From: Porphyromonadaceae bacterium UBA4259 | Lineage (GTDB): Bacteria; Bacteroidota; Bacteroidia; Bacteroidales; Muribaculaceae | Direction of reading: 5' to 3' | DNA: 24,513 nucleotides | NCBI GenBank assembly: GCA_002396125.1 | Contig: DGWL01000042.1 | Span: forward strand, 4,964-29,476 | In this document: one piece after another, positions 7,418 to 14,755 of the stretch | Layout of the letters: each line of letters starts with the position of its first letter | Position numbering within the stretch: the first letter of the stretch is position 1 | Notes under the pieces: model-generated | The model's input: the letters and a program-made list of their open reading frames with translations, nothing else | Databases searched by the model: none | What the model was told of the DNA's origin: nothing | Made by a program: the position numbers and the translations under genes

Positions 7418-8728
7418 CTATTTGCCTATGCAGAAGTAGCTGAAGCCCATGTTGGTGAGGTCGTTGCCGTCGTAGATGTTGCGCCCGTCAATCACTAGTG
7501 GTGTGTTCATCAGTTCTTTTACTTTATCCCATGCGGGCACTCTAAACTGTCGCCACTCGGTGACTAGCATCACAGCGTCGGCCTTGTTGACGGCGTCGTA
7601 GATGTCGAGTGCGCAATAGATGTCGTTCCACTTGAACTTGATTGCATTCATTGCCACCGGATCAAAGACGCGCACGTGGCAGCCCGCTTGCAGCAGCAGG
7701 TCGATGGTGGTAATGGCAGGCGACTCGCGAATGTCGTCGGTGTCGGGCTTGAACGAGAGTCCCCACAGTGCCACTGTTTTCCCCTTGATGTCGCCGCCGT
7801 AGAAGTCACGCAGCTTCTCAAAGAGGCGATGCTTCTGCTTGGTGTTCACCTTGTCAACTGCTTTGAGCACCTCCATTGAATAGCCATTCTCCTCTCCAAT
7901 GTTGATGAGGTCGTTGATATCTTTGGGGAATAGGGTGCCGCCATAGCCACAACCCGGGTAAATGTATTTGGAGCCGATGCGGCTATCAGTACCCACTCCG
8001 TGACGCACTGTGTTGATGTCAGCGCCAACCAGTTCACACAGGTTGGCAATCTCGTTCATGAAACTCACTCGTGTGGCGAGCATTGATGTCGCGGCATATT
8101 TTATCATCTCGGCCGTTGTGGGGTCGGTGTAGATAACGGGGAAGTATTTGAACTTAAGTGGATGGTAGAGGGTGTCCATGGCCTTGCGTGAACGCTCGTT
8201 GTCAACACCTAAAATGATGCGGTCGGGTTTCATGAAATTCTTGATGGCATTGCCTTCGGTGAGGAAGTCGGGGTTGGATACCACGTCGAAGTCAAAGTTC
8301 ACCTTGCGTTCATCAAGAATGCCCCTGATGTGCTCTTTCACTTTCTTGCAAGTGCCCAGCGGCACGGTCGACTTGATAATGAACACTGAGTATTTTTTGA
8401 TTTGCTTGGCAAAGCGAGTGGCGGTGTCAACCACCTGAGTGAGGTCGGTGCTGCCATCCTTGGCTGGGGGTGTGTCAACGGTGCAGAACACATAGTCGGC
8501 GTCATCAAAAACGGTTGAGAAATTGCTCGTGAAATTGAGCCGTTGTGCCTCTACCGAGCGTTTTACCATGTCTTCCAGGCCTTGCTCATAGATGGGTAAC
8601 CCGCCATAGAGCAAGAGATTGATTTTACGCGCGTCGCTATCAACGCAAGTAACGTTCACGCCCAAGTCGGCGAAGCAGGCGCCTGTCACAAGTCCCGCAT
8701 AGCCGGTACCAACAATCAAAATGTTCAT
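7418..8728 (-). CDS. ugd: UDP-glucose 6-dehydrogenase homologue with replaced catalytic residues
   Basis: The fold and length (436 residues) are those of the UDP-glucose/GDP-mannose dehydrogenase family, which oxidises UDP-glucose to UDP-glucuronate in two NAD-dependent steps. The N-terminal Rossmann motif GTGYAG is at residues 7-12, STVP at 120-123, and the C-terminal UDP-binding domain includes ALWGLSFKPDTDDIRESPA. Thr121, Lys210 and Asp270 match human UGDH Thr131, Lys220 and Asp280. However, the catalytic cysteine (human Cys276) is Leu266 in GYGGTLFPKD, the active-site Asn224 is Thr214, and Glu161 is Asp154 in SNPDFLTEG. All three codons were checked on the strand. The reading frame is intact and the promoter looks good, so this is not ordinary decay. 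It may be inactive, stop at the aldehyde, or use another substrate; the symbol reflects homology only. Confidence 0.85.
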   Translation of the reverse strand: MNILIVGTGYAGLVTGACFADLGVNVTCVDSDARKINLLLYGGLPIYEQGLEDMVKRSVEAQRLNFTSNFSTVFDDADYVFCTVDTPPAKDGSTDLTQVVDTATRFAKQIKKYSVFIIKSTVPLGTCKKVKEHIRGILDERKVNFDFDVVSNPDFLTEGNAIKNFMKPDRIILGVDNERSRKAMDTLYHPLKFKYFPVIYTDPTTAEMIKYAATSMLATRVSFMNEIANLCELVGADINTVRHGVGTDSRIGSKYIYPGCGYGGTLFPKDINDLINIGEENGYSMEVLKAVDKVNTKQKHRLFEKLRDFYGGDIKGKTVALWGLSFKPDTDDIRESPAITTIDLLLQAGCHVRVFDPVAMNAIKFKWNDIYCALDIYDAVNKADAVMLVTEWRQFRVPAWDKVKELMNTPLVIDGRNIYDGNDLTNMGFSYFCIGK

Positions 8729-8781
8729 AGTTTAACTATAGATATATGTGTGAAAATGTTTTATTTTTCTTTGTTTCGATA

Positions 8782-8813
8782 CAAAAATAAATTTTTTATT
8801 TGAATTTGACAAA
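8782..8813 (-). promoter_or_regulatory. Bacteroidetes-type promoter for the ugd homologue
   Basis: On the minus strand TTTG (8813 to 8810) and TATTTTTG (8789 to 8782) are 20 bases apart, matching the consensus. The inferred start gives a leader of about 45 bases. Confidence 0.8.
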
Positions 8814-8913
8814 TAAATTTGCTTTTTTTTACAATATGCTTTCAACTTGTCAATTTGTGCTCGTCATCAAACTAAAAAAGTATTAAATAATGCGGCAATG
8901 AGTGTTTTTTTTG

Positions 8914-8921
8914 TATCTTTG
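8914..8921 (+). promoter_or_regulatory. -7 element of the glpAB promoter
   Basis: TATCTTTG is a perfect TAnnTTTG box about 49 bases before the chosen glpA ATG. No clear TTTG is seen 19-21 bases upstream, so this promoter may depend on an activator, which is inference. Confidence 0.6.
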
Positions 8922-8969
8922 TAAATTCACGGGAAACAATCATTCCTTTGGTTATTGAAAAAACTACTC

Positions 8970-10592
8970 ATGTCTATGACTGCAAAAACGGGAAGTCCTG
9001 AATATGATGTTATTATAATAGGTGGTGGCATTACTGGTGCCGGCACCGCTCGAGATTGTGCGTTGAGGGGGCTGAAGGTGCTGCTGGTGGAGCGAATGGA
9101 TTTCACCAATGGTGCCACAGGGCGCAATCATGGCTTGATGCACAGCGGCGCGCGCTATGCCGTTACCGACCGCGAGAGCGCCGCCGAGTGTATTGGCGAG
9201 AACATGATTTTGCGGCACATAGCCCGTCATTGCGTTGAGGAGACCGATGGCCTTTTCATTACACTGCCCGAAGACGATCTCGACTATCAATCCACCTTTG
9301 TTGAGGCGTGTCGCAATGCCGGAATCAATGCCGAGATAATCGATCCGGCTCAGGCTCGCATCATCGAGCCGGCGGTGAATCCGTTACTCATTGGAGCCGT
9401 GCGTGTCCCCGACGCCGCCATCGACCCCTTCGCTCTCACTACAGCTAACATTATCGATGCTCGTCGACATGGCGCTGTGGCTCTCACTTATCATGAAGTG
9501 ACAGGCATAATTGTTGAGAACGCAAAGGTTGTGGGAGTGAAACTGCATAATAACCTCACTGGCGAGGACAGCGAGGCCTATGCTCCTGTAACTGTCAACG
9601 CCGCTGGAATTTGGGGTACTATAATAGCCCGCAAAGCAGGCATCACCATCAACATGTTCCCTGCCAAGGGATCGTTGCTGATATTCAATCATCGTGTGAA
9701 TAACATGGTGATAAACCGGTGTCGCAAGCCTGCTAATGGCGATATACTTGTTCCCGACAAGATAGTGAGCATGTTGGGAACCACGAGCGACCGTGTGCCA
9801 CTTGAGCAAATCGACGACATGCGTGTTACTCCAGCCGAGGTGGAAACTCTTCTCAAGGAAGGCGTGAAACTGGTGCCTTCGCTTGCCACTACCCGCATCT
9901 TGCGGGCCTATGCAGGAGTGCGGCCGCTGGTGGCTAGCGACGACGATCCGGCCGGTCGCAGCATCAGTCGCGGAATCGTGTGTCTTGACCACAAGGAGCG
10001 TGACGGCATGGATGGATTTATAACAATCACTGGCGGCAAGATGATGACCTATCGTCTCATGGCCGAGATTGCCACCGACATGGTGTGCCGCAAGCTCGAC
10101 AAGGTGGGAGCATGCACCACAGCTATCTTGCCATTGCCTGGCAGCGAGGATGAGCGTGGAGCCAAGAAGCGCGGCAATCATCACATTGTCAGTCAAAAGG
10201 CGGCTCATGAGCGGCATGGGTCGATGGCCCGTGAAATAAAAGAGAGCAGTGCTCACGACAAGACTATGGTGTGTGAGTGTGAGCATGTGAGCGTTGGCGA
10301 GATGAAATATGTTATTGAGAAATTGCGCGTTACCAATCTTGCCAAGATGCGCAGGCGCACCCGCATGGGCATGGGTTCATGTCAGGGTAAACTGTGTGCC
10401 TGTCGCGCGGCGTCAATGCTGTGCCAGATGAATGGCGACGTGAATAAGTCACTAAACGACCTGGCGTCGTTCATGAACGAGCGATGGAAGGGTATGCGGC
10501 CGGTGGCTTGGGGTTCAACGTTGAGCGAGGCACAGCTCACTACAACCATCTATGAGGGACTGTGTGGCCTGCAGATGGAGAATAGAGTTTAA
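8970..10592 (+). CDS. glpA: Anaerobic glycerol-3-phosphate dehydrogenase subunit A
   Basis: GlpA is the FAD-containing catalytic subunit that oxidises sn-glycerol 3-phosphate to dihydroxyacetone phosphate. The FAD-binding motif GGGITGAG lies at about residues 18-25, with the family block GRNHGLMHSGARYAV just after it. The oxidase domain runs to about residue 390. A C-terminal BFD-like [2Fe-2S] domain follows with ligands in CECEHV and CQGKLCACRA, in the same arrangement as E. coli GlpA. The length is 540 residues, against 542 in E. coli. I start at the ATG at 8970; an in-frame TTG at 8955 and another ATG at 8976 are alternatives. glpB follows after 32 bases. The membrane and iron-sulfur subunit GlpC is not in the window. 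Confidence 0.94.
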   Translation: MSMTAKTGSPEYDVIIIGGGITGAGTARDCALRGLKVLLVERMDFTNGATGRNHGLMHSGARYAVTDRESAAECIGENMILRHIARHCVEETDGLFITLPEDDLDYQSTFVEACRNAGINAEIIDPAQARIIEPAVNPLLIGAVRVPDAAIDPFALTTANIIDARRHGAVALTYHEVTGIIVENAKVVGVKLHNNLTGEDSEAYAPVTVNAAGIWGTIIARKAGITINMFPAKGSLLIFNHRVNNMVINRCRKPANGDILVPDKIVSMLGTTSDRVPLEQIDDMRVTPAEVETLLKEGVKLVPSLATTRILRAYAGVRPLVASDDDPAGRSISRGIVCLDHKERDGMDGFITITGGKMMTYRLMAEIATDMVCRKLDKVGACTTAILPLPGSEDERGAKKRGNHHIVSQKAAHERHGSMAREIKESSAHDKTMVCECEHVSVGEMKYVIEKLRVTNLAKMRRRTRMGMGSCQGKLCACRAASMLCQMNGDVNKSLNDLASFMNERWKGMRPVAWGSTLSEAQLTTTIYEGLCGLQMENRV

Positions 10593-10624
10593 AATGTAAA
10601 TTGTTTATTTCTAATTTATAATCA

Positions 10625-11875
10625 ATGAAATACGACGTCATAGTGATAGGTGGCGGATTGAGTGCCATCATGTGTGGAATAGCTCTTGCAACCAATGGTA
10701 AGCAGGTGGCTTTGATGGTAAAAGGACAGAGTAAACTCAATTTCAACTCCGGCTCAATTGATTTGCTGGGTTTTGATGAGCAAGGCAATGAGGTCGAGAG
10801 GCCGCTTGATGCTGTTGAAACTCTCAGTGCCAAGCATCCCTATTCCAAGATGGGGGCGGCCAATGTGGCTCACAACGCTGCGATGGCACCGGTTATTTTG
10901 TCGGCTGCCGGGCTCCACTTTGGCGATGATACCTACATCAACAGCAATCACTATCGCATGACACCACTAGGGCTTTTGCGTCCCACGTGGCTCTCGCTCG
11001 ACGACTATGTCACCTCTAACAGCCGCACGTCGTTGCCTTGGAGCAAGGTCGCGCTTGTCAATTTGCAAGGGTTTCTTGATTTTCCGGCTCACTTTGTGGG
11101 TGAGGCCTTCACCCGCATGGGTGTGGAGTGCTACATGTGCGACATCAAGCTGGGTGCAATCGAGAAAATCACCAACAATCAGCAGGTGATTCGCTCTACA
11201 GCTGTGGCAAAACTGATGCAGAATGACGGTGTGCTGGGCGAGATGGTCCGAAAAATCCGCTCTGAGGTTGGTGATGCCGAGGTTGCAGTGCTGCCTGCGG
11301 TATTCGGGCTTGACGGCGATGATACAGCCCTTCGCATAGCCCATCAGCTCAAAGTCCCGGTGCGTTTCGTCCCCACCTTGCCCCCTAGCGTCACGGGCAC
11401 TATGTTGCTGTCGAAGTTGCGCAAACTTTTCATTCGCAATGGTGGCACATTTTTGTTGGGAAGTATGGTTAAGAACGGAAAAATAAAGGATAACCGGGTG
11501 ATTAGTGTCGAGGCCAAGAACTTTCCCGACCAGGATATCGTGGCCGACCAGTTTGTGCTGGCAACAGGCTCTTTCATGAATGGGGGGCTGGTGTCAAGCA
11601 ATCAAGGAATCACTGAGCCTATTTTCAATCTTGACATTGATTTCAAGGGTGCCAGTGGCGAGTGGACTAAGGAAAAACTCTTTGATGCACAGCCTTACAT
11701 GGAGTTTGGAGTGGCAACCGATGCCGAGTTTCATGCTATCAAGGACGGGCAACCGCTGGAAAACTTATATGCCATTGGCTCAATCTTGAGTGGACACAAT
11801 TCTCTCAAGCTTGCCGATGACACAGGCGTGGCAGTTATGACCGCACTCCAGGTGGCAAGGCAAATAGGAGTGTAG
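10625..11875 (+). CDS. glpB: Anaerobic glycerol-3-phosphate dehydrogenase subunit B
   Basis: GlpB is the flavoprotein partner of GlpA and is thought to pass electrons toward the membrane and menaquinone. The protein has 416 residues, against 419 in E. coli. The dinucleotide-binding motif GGGLSA is at about residues 9-14. The GlpB-type block LNFNSGSIDLLG, a mid-protein VTGTMLLSKLRKLF segment, and the C-terminal LYAIGSILSGHNSL...TGVAVMTALQVA segment are all present. It follows glpA after 32 bases and is surely co-transcribed. A weak AT-rich hairpin follows the stop, and the next gene, ispF, is on the other strand, so no glpC can follow directly. Confidence 0.93.
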   Translation: MKYDVIVIGGGLSAIMCGIALATNGKQVALMVKGQSKLNFNSGSIDLLGFDEQGNEVERPLDAVETLSAKHPYSKMGAANVAHNAAMAPVILSAAGLHFGDDTYINSNHYRMTPLGLLRPTWLSLDDYVTSNSRTSLPWSKVALVNLQGFLDFPAHFVGEAFTRMGVECYMCDIKLGAIEKITNNQQVIRSTAVAKLMQNDGVLGEMVRKIRSEVGDAEVAVLPAVFGLDGDDTALRIAHQLKVPVRFVPTLPPSVTGTMLLSKLRKLFIRNGGTFLLGSMVKNGKIKDNRVISVEAKNFPDQDIVADQFVLATGSFMNGGLVSSNQGITEPIFNLDIDFKGASGEWTKEKLFDAQPYMEFGVATDAEFHAIKDGQPLENLYAIGSILSGHNSLKLADDTGVAVMTALQVARQIGV

Positions 11876-11885
11876 GGAAATCAGG

Positions 11886-11919
11886 TGATAAAAATATAGA
11901 ATTTATTATCAGGTATTTT
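11886..11919. terminator. Possible weak terminator between glpB and ispF
   Basis: TGATAAAAAT (11886-11895) pairs with ATTTATTATCA (11901-11911) with one bulged base and a 5-base loop, followed by TATTTTT. The stem is entirely AT-rich, so stability is doubtful. The position between convergent genes is right. Confidence 0.35.
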
Positions 11920-12398
11920 TAAGAGTCGCTCTTTACTATCAATGCCACAGCATGGGCAGCGATGCCTTCTTCGCGGCCTGTGTAACCTAGACGCTCAGTT
12001 GTGGTGGCTTTAATCGACACTTGACTAATGTCGCATTGCATGCATTGTGCCAACTGCTCTTGCATGGCTGGTATGTGAGGATTGAGCTTGGGACGCTCGG
12101 CGGCAATGGTGATGTCACAATTGCCCAAGCGGTAGCCCTTCTCTCCCAGCAAGCGCATAACTTCGCGCAGCAGCACGCGGCTGTCGATGCCTTTGTAGCG
12201 GGGATCGGTATCGGGGAAGTGGTGGCCTATGTCGCGCAATGCGGCTGCTCCCAGTAGGGCGTCGCACAAGGCATGTATCGCCACGTCGGCATCACTGTGT
12301 CCCAGCAATCCTTTCTCGTGTTCTATCTTCACTCCGCCCAGCCACAGTTGTCGGCTTTCTACCAGGCGATGCACGTCAAATCCATATCCAATGCGCAT
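11919..12398 (-). CDS. ispF: 2-C-methyl-D-erythritol 2,4-cyclodiphosphate synthase
   Basis: IspF cyclises CDP-methylerythritol 2-phosphate to methylerythritol 2,4-cyclodiphosphate with release of CMP in the MEP isoprenoid pathway; it is a cytoplasmic trimer. Starting at 12398 gives MRIGYGFDVH and 159 residues, the E. coli length, and puts the metal ligands Asp8, His10 and His42 at the E. coli numbering. The in-frame ATG at 12413 would add only MEIST and cannot be excluded. SDADVAIHALCDALLGA and the C-terminal KATTTERLGYTGREEGIAAHAV block are diagnostic. It lies downstream of porV on the same strand, past a hairpin. The MEP enzyme Dxr is also encoded in this window, at about 20.3-21.5 kb. Confidence 0.95.
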   Translation of the reverse strand: MRIGYGFDVHRLVESRQLWLGGVKIEHEKGLLGHSDADVAIHALCDALLGAAALRDIGHHFPDTDPRYKGIDSRVLLREVMRLLGEKGYRLGNCDITIAAERPKLNPHIPAMQEQLAQCMQCDISQVSIKATTTERLGYTGREEGIAAHAVALIVKSDS

Positions 12399-12434
12399 TG
12401 TCGATATTTCCATGTATTGTTTTATTTATGAAAA

Positions 12435-12469
12435 GGGACAAGGTTAAACTCTAGAAAGTGCCTTGTCCC
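12435..12469 (-). terminator. Terminator-like hairpin after porV
   Basis: GGGACAAGG (12435-12443) and CCTTGTCCC (12461-12469) form a perfect 9-bp stem with a 17-base loop. Read on the minus strand the stem is followed by TTTTC, so it should stop or attenuate porV transcription before ispF. Confidence 0.75.
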
Positions 12470-12496
12470 CATTATGTATAGAAATCGTTATTGTGA

Positions 12497-13687
12497 TTAC
12501 TTGTTGAACAGGTTGCGGATGCCGTCCATGTCAAACGATAGTGTGAACCTTAGCGTTTGGTCGAGCGGGCTGTTTTGAGCGGTGGCAATCATGTAGGAAG
12601 CGTCAAGTTTAATGACGTTGAGCGCAAAACCGGCACCCAGGCCGAAATACTTGCGGTTACCCTTATATTTGTTCTCGTTGAAGAAACCGCCGCGCAGGAA
12701 GAACTGCTGGTTATAGCTGTACTCGGCACCCACCGAGAGCGTGATCTCGCGCAACTCCTCCTTAAAACCGCCGGGAGCGTCGGTGAACGACTTGAAGATA
12801 CCTGTAATCGACGACATGTCTTTCCAGTCTTGCAGTGCCTGCTCATAGGCTTCTTGGTTCTCATAGTTTGTTAAGCGTGGGCGTGCGGGAACAAGTAACT
12901 TGTTGGCCTCGGCGCTAATGGTGAGGTTGTGATAATCGGCAAGCGGGAAGGTGAATGATGTACCCAGCCTTAGGTTGGCGGGAAGGAAGGCGGGGTCGTC
13001 ACCGCCGTTGTAACTAACCTTAGAACCGATGTTGGAGATATTGAAACCCAGGTTCCACTGGCACTCGTTGCGGCCTATCATGGGGTAGGTGTTAAAGAAA
13101 CCCGAGATGTCGGCCGAGAATGCTGATGCACCGGTAGTCTGGTCGGTACCGCTATAGTTGGAGTAGCCTAGGTCACTGTAGATGTAGCGCAGCACAACAC
13201 CCATCGAGAACTTCTCGCTCAGTTTGCGAGAGTAACCCACATCAAATGCCATCTCAAATGGGTTGATACTTGCCATCGCGTTGCCGCCATCGTCGGTGCT
13301 GTTAATCTCGCCGAGCGAGAAGTAACGCATTGAGGCACTAACTGCTTGATTGTCGCCGCTACCAATTTTCCAGTAACCCGACAGGTTAGCGAGGAAAATG
13401 TCGTTAACGAGTTTGCGCAGCCAGGGAGTATAGCTAATCGACACGCCGGCCTTGCTGTAGGCAAAGGCATACTTCGACGAGTTCCAGAACTGAGAGTTCA
13501 CGTCGGGGTCGGTTGCGGCACCCTGATCACCCATCGAGGCACCACGGGCATCGGGGGTGATGCTCAGTGTTGTCACACCGGTGGTGATGGGGTTGAACTC
13601 ATCATTCTTGATGTCATCGTCGGCAAAAGCCACACTGCAAGTCATCATCAAGGCTAATGCCGCTATTATTCTAATGCTTTTCTTCAT
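12497..13687 (-). CDS. porV: Type IX secretion outer membrane protein PorV (LptO)
   Basis: PorV is a FadL-like outer membrane beta-barrel of the type IX secretion system; it collects cargo carrying the C-terminal signal and brings it to the PorU sortase. Residues 1-22 form a signal peptide ending AFA. The mature N-terminus carries the highly typical PorV block NPITTGVTTLSITPDARGAS, followed by MGDQGAATDPDVNSQFWN. The rest is alternating beta-strand sequence, and the chain closes with TLRFTLSFDMDGI. At 396 residues it matches known PorV proteins of about 390. porU, which precedes porV in P. gingivalis, is not adjacent here, but ispF still follows. The endonuclease encoded at about 4.5-6.2 kb is a likely cargo. 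A terminator-like hairpin lies between porV and ispF. Confidence 0.93.
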   Translation of the reverse strand: MKKSIRIIAALALMMTCSVAFADDDIKNDEFNPITTGVTTLSITPDARGASMGDQGAATDPDVNSQFWNSSKYAFAYSKAGVSISYTPWLRKLVNDIFLANLSGYWKIGSGDNQAVSASMRYFSLGEINSTDDGGNAMASINPFEMAFDVGYSRKLSEKFSMGVVLRYIYSDLGYSNYSGTDQTTGASAFSADISGFFNTYPMIGRNECQWNLGFNISNIGSKVSYNGGDDPAFLPANLRLGTSFTFPLADYHNLTISAEANKLLVPARPRLTNYENQEAYEQALQDWKDMSSITGIFKSFTDAPGGFKEELREITLSVGAEYSYNQQFFLRGGFFNENKYKGNRKYFGLGAGFALNVIKLDASYMIATAQNSPLDQTLRFTLSFDMDGIRNLFNK

Positions 13688-13857
13688 AATCTAAAAAAAA
13701 AACTGCAATTTGATTGTTCTTTACAATATAAAAACTGGAATTGTGGCTTTTTATTGTATGAAGTGTGAAAAAACAGTAGCATAACCAACTATCATGGTGT
13801 ACTAATCCTCGCTAAATCGTTTTGTATGTGATGTAGAGAAAAGGGGTACAAACAACG

Positions 13858-13889
13858 AGCGCCACGCACCGGGAAGGTGGCGTGACGCT
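13858..13889 (-). terminator. Probable terminator of the Bax inhibitor-1 family gene
   Basis: An imperfect inverted repeat (AGCGCCACGCACC at 13858-13870 against GGTGGCGTGACGCT at 13876-13889, with a mismatch and a bulge) forms a GC-rich hairpin. On the minus strand it is followed by a T-rich stretch. It starts 33 bases past the stop codon. Confidence 0.6.
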
Positions 13890-13921
13890 TGCGTCTATGT
13901 GTTATAATGCTTGCTTTTACT

Positions 13922-14656
13922 TTACTCGCGATTGCCCAGTAAGCGTAGCAGGTAGAGGAAGAGATTGATGAAGTCGAGATAAAGCGACAGGGCGCCAATG
14001 GTGGCGAGCTTGCCGGCATTAGCTTCATCGGTTTCAACTGCCATTTGTTTAATCTTCTGGGTGTCCCATGCGGTAAGACCAACGAAGATTGCCACACCGG
14101 CAAAACTGATAATCCAGTCCATCACGCTATTGGCCCAGAAAATGTTGATGATTGAGCAAACGATGAGACCAATCAGTGCCATCACCATGTAGGTGCCAAA
14201 CTTGGTCAAATCGCTCTTGGTAGTGTATCCGTAAATCGACATTGCTAAGAACACGCCTGCTGTAACCAGGAAAGTGAGGCCTATCGACGACGCGGTGTAA
14301 ACAAGAAATATGGGCGTTAATGTCACACCGTTAAGCACGGCGTAGGCATAGAACATGAGTGTGGCAACGGCAGGGTTGAGCTTGTTAATTGCCATCGACA
14401 AGGCAAAGACGAGTGCCAGCTCTCCCACACACAACCCAATGAGCAATGCACGGCTTTGAAGCAGTGTCAAGAGAACCGACTGGTTGCTCATCACAAAGAA
14501 TGATGTCAAGGCAGTGACGAGCAGGCCTAAGAACATTTTTACATAAACCTTGCGCATGACTTTGGTCATGTAGGTGCTAAGAGACCATTCGCTCTGCTGT
14601 GGTGCAGCTTGCCTTGCCTGAGGCTGCGGCAGCGGCTGATAGTTGTTGTAATCCAT
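13922..14656 (-). CDS. Bax inhibitor-1/YccA family membrane protein
   Basis: This is a seven-helix inner membrane protein of the BI-1/TMBIM superfamily. The characterised bacterial member, B. subtilis YetJ, is a pH-sensitive calcium leak channel; E. coli YccA modulates FtsH. The first 25 residues are a Pro/Gln-rich cytoplasmic tail, and hydrophobic helices follow from about residue 40 to 240. The two aspartates that form the pH sensor in YetJ are present, Asp198 in TAWDTQKIK and Asp228 in SLYLDFINLFLYLL. The length of 244 residues is typical. It stands between argS and porV on the same strand, with 99 bases to argS and a hairpin after it. No clear promoter was found. Its role in this organism is unknown. 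Confidence 0.9.
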   Translation of the reverse strand: MDYNNYQPLPQPQARQAAPQQSEWSLSTYMTKVMRKVYVKMFLGLLVTALTSFFVMSNQSVLLTLLQSRALLIGLCVGELALVFALSMAINKLNPAVATLMFYAYAVLNGVTLTPIFLVYTASSIGLTFLVTAGVFLAMSIYGYTTKSDLTKFGTYMVMALIGLIVCSIINIFWANSVMDWIISFAGVAIFVGLTAWDTQKIKQMAVETDEANAGKLATIGALSLYLDFINLFLYLLRLLGNRE

Positions 14657-14755
14657 TATAGTATTCTTAATTTAATTGTTTGTTTTTTGTTTAATGTTGT
14701 TTTACACTTGCTAAGCAAAAAGCGTGCCACTTTTAATCCAAGCGACTGCAAAACA

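Noticed and set aside
7277..7498. Small plus-strand frame downstream of rpmH, at the position of rnpA
   Set aside because: It overlaps the end of the ugd homologue and shows no RnpA motif (no RNR-type basic helix).
8955..8969. TTG start for glpA five codons upstream
   Set aside because: An ATG is available at 8970 and gives the usual GlpA length; there is no Shine-Dalgarno support for TTG.
9384..10286. Minus-strand open frame of 300 codons
   Set aside because: It is antisense to glpA and lacks recognisable domains.
13724..13730. Possible porV promoter (TATATTG on the minus strand)
   Set aside because: The -7 match is poor and no -33 TTTG is found at 19-21 bases.
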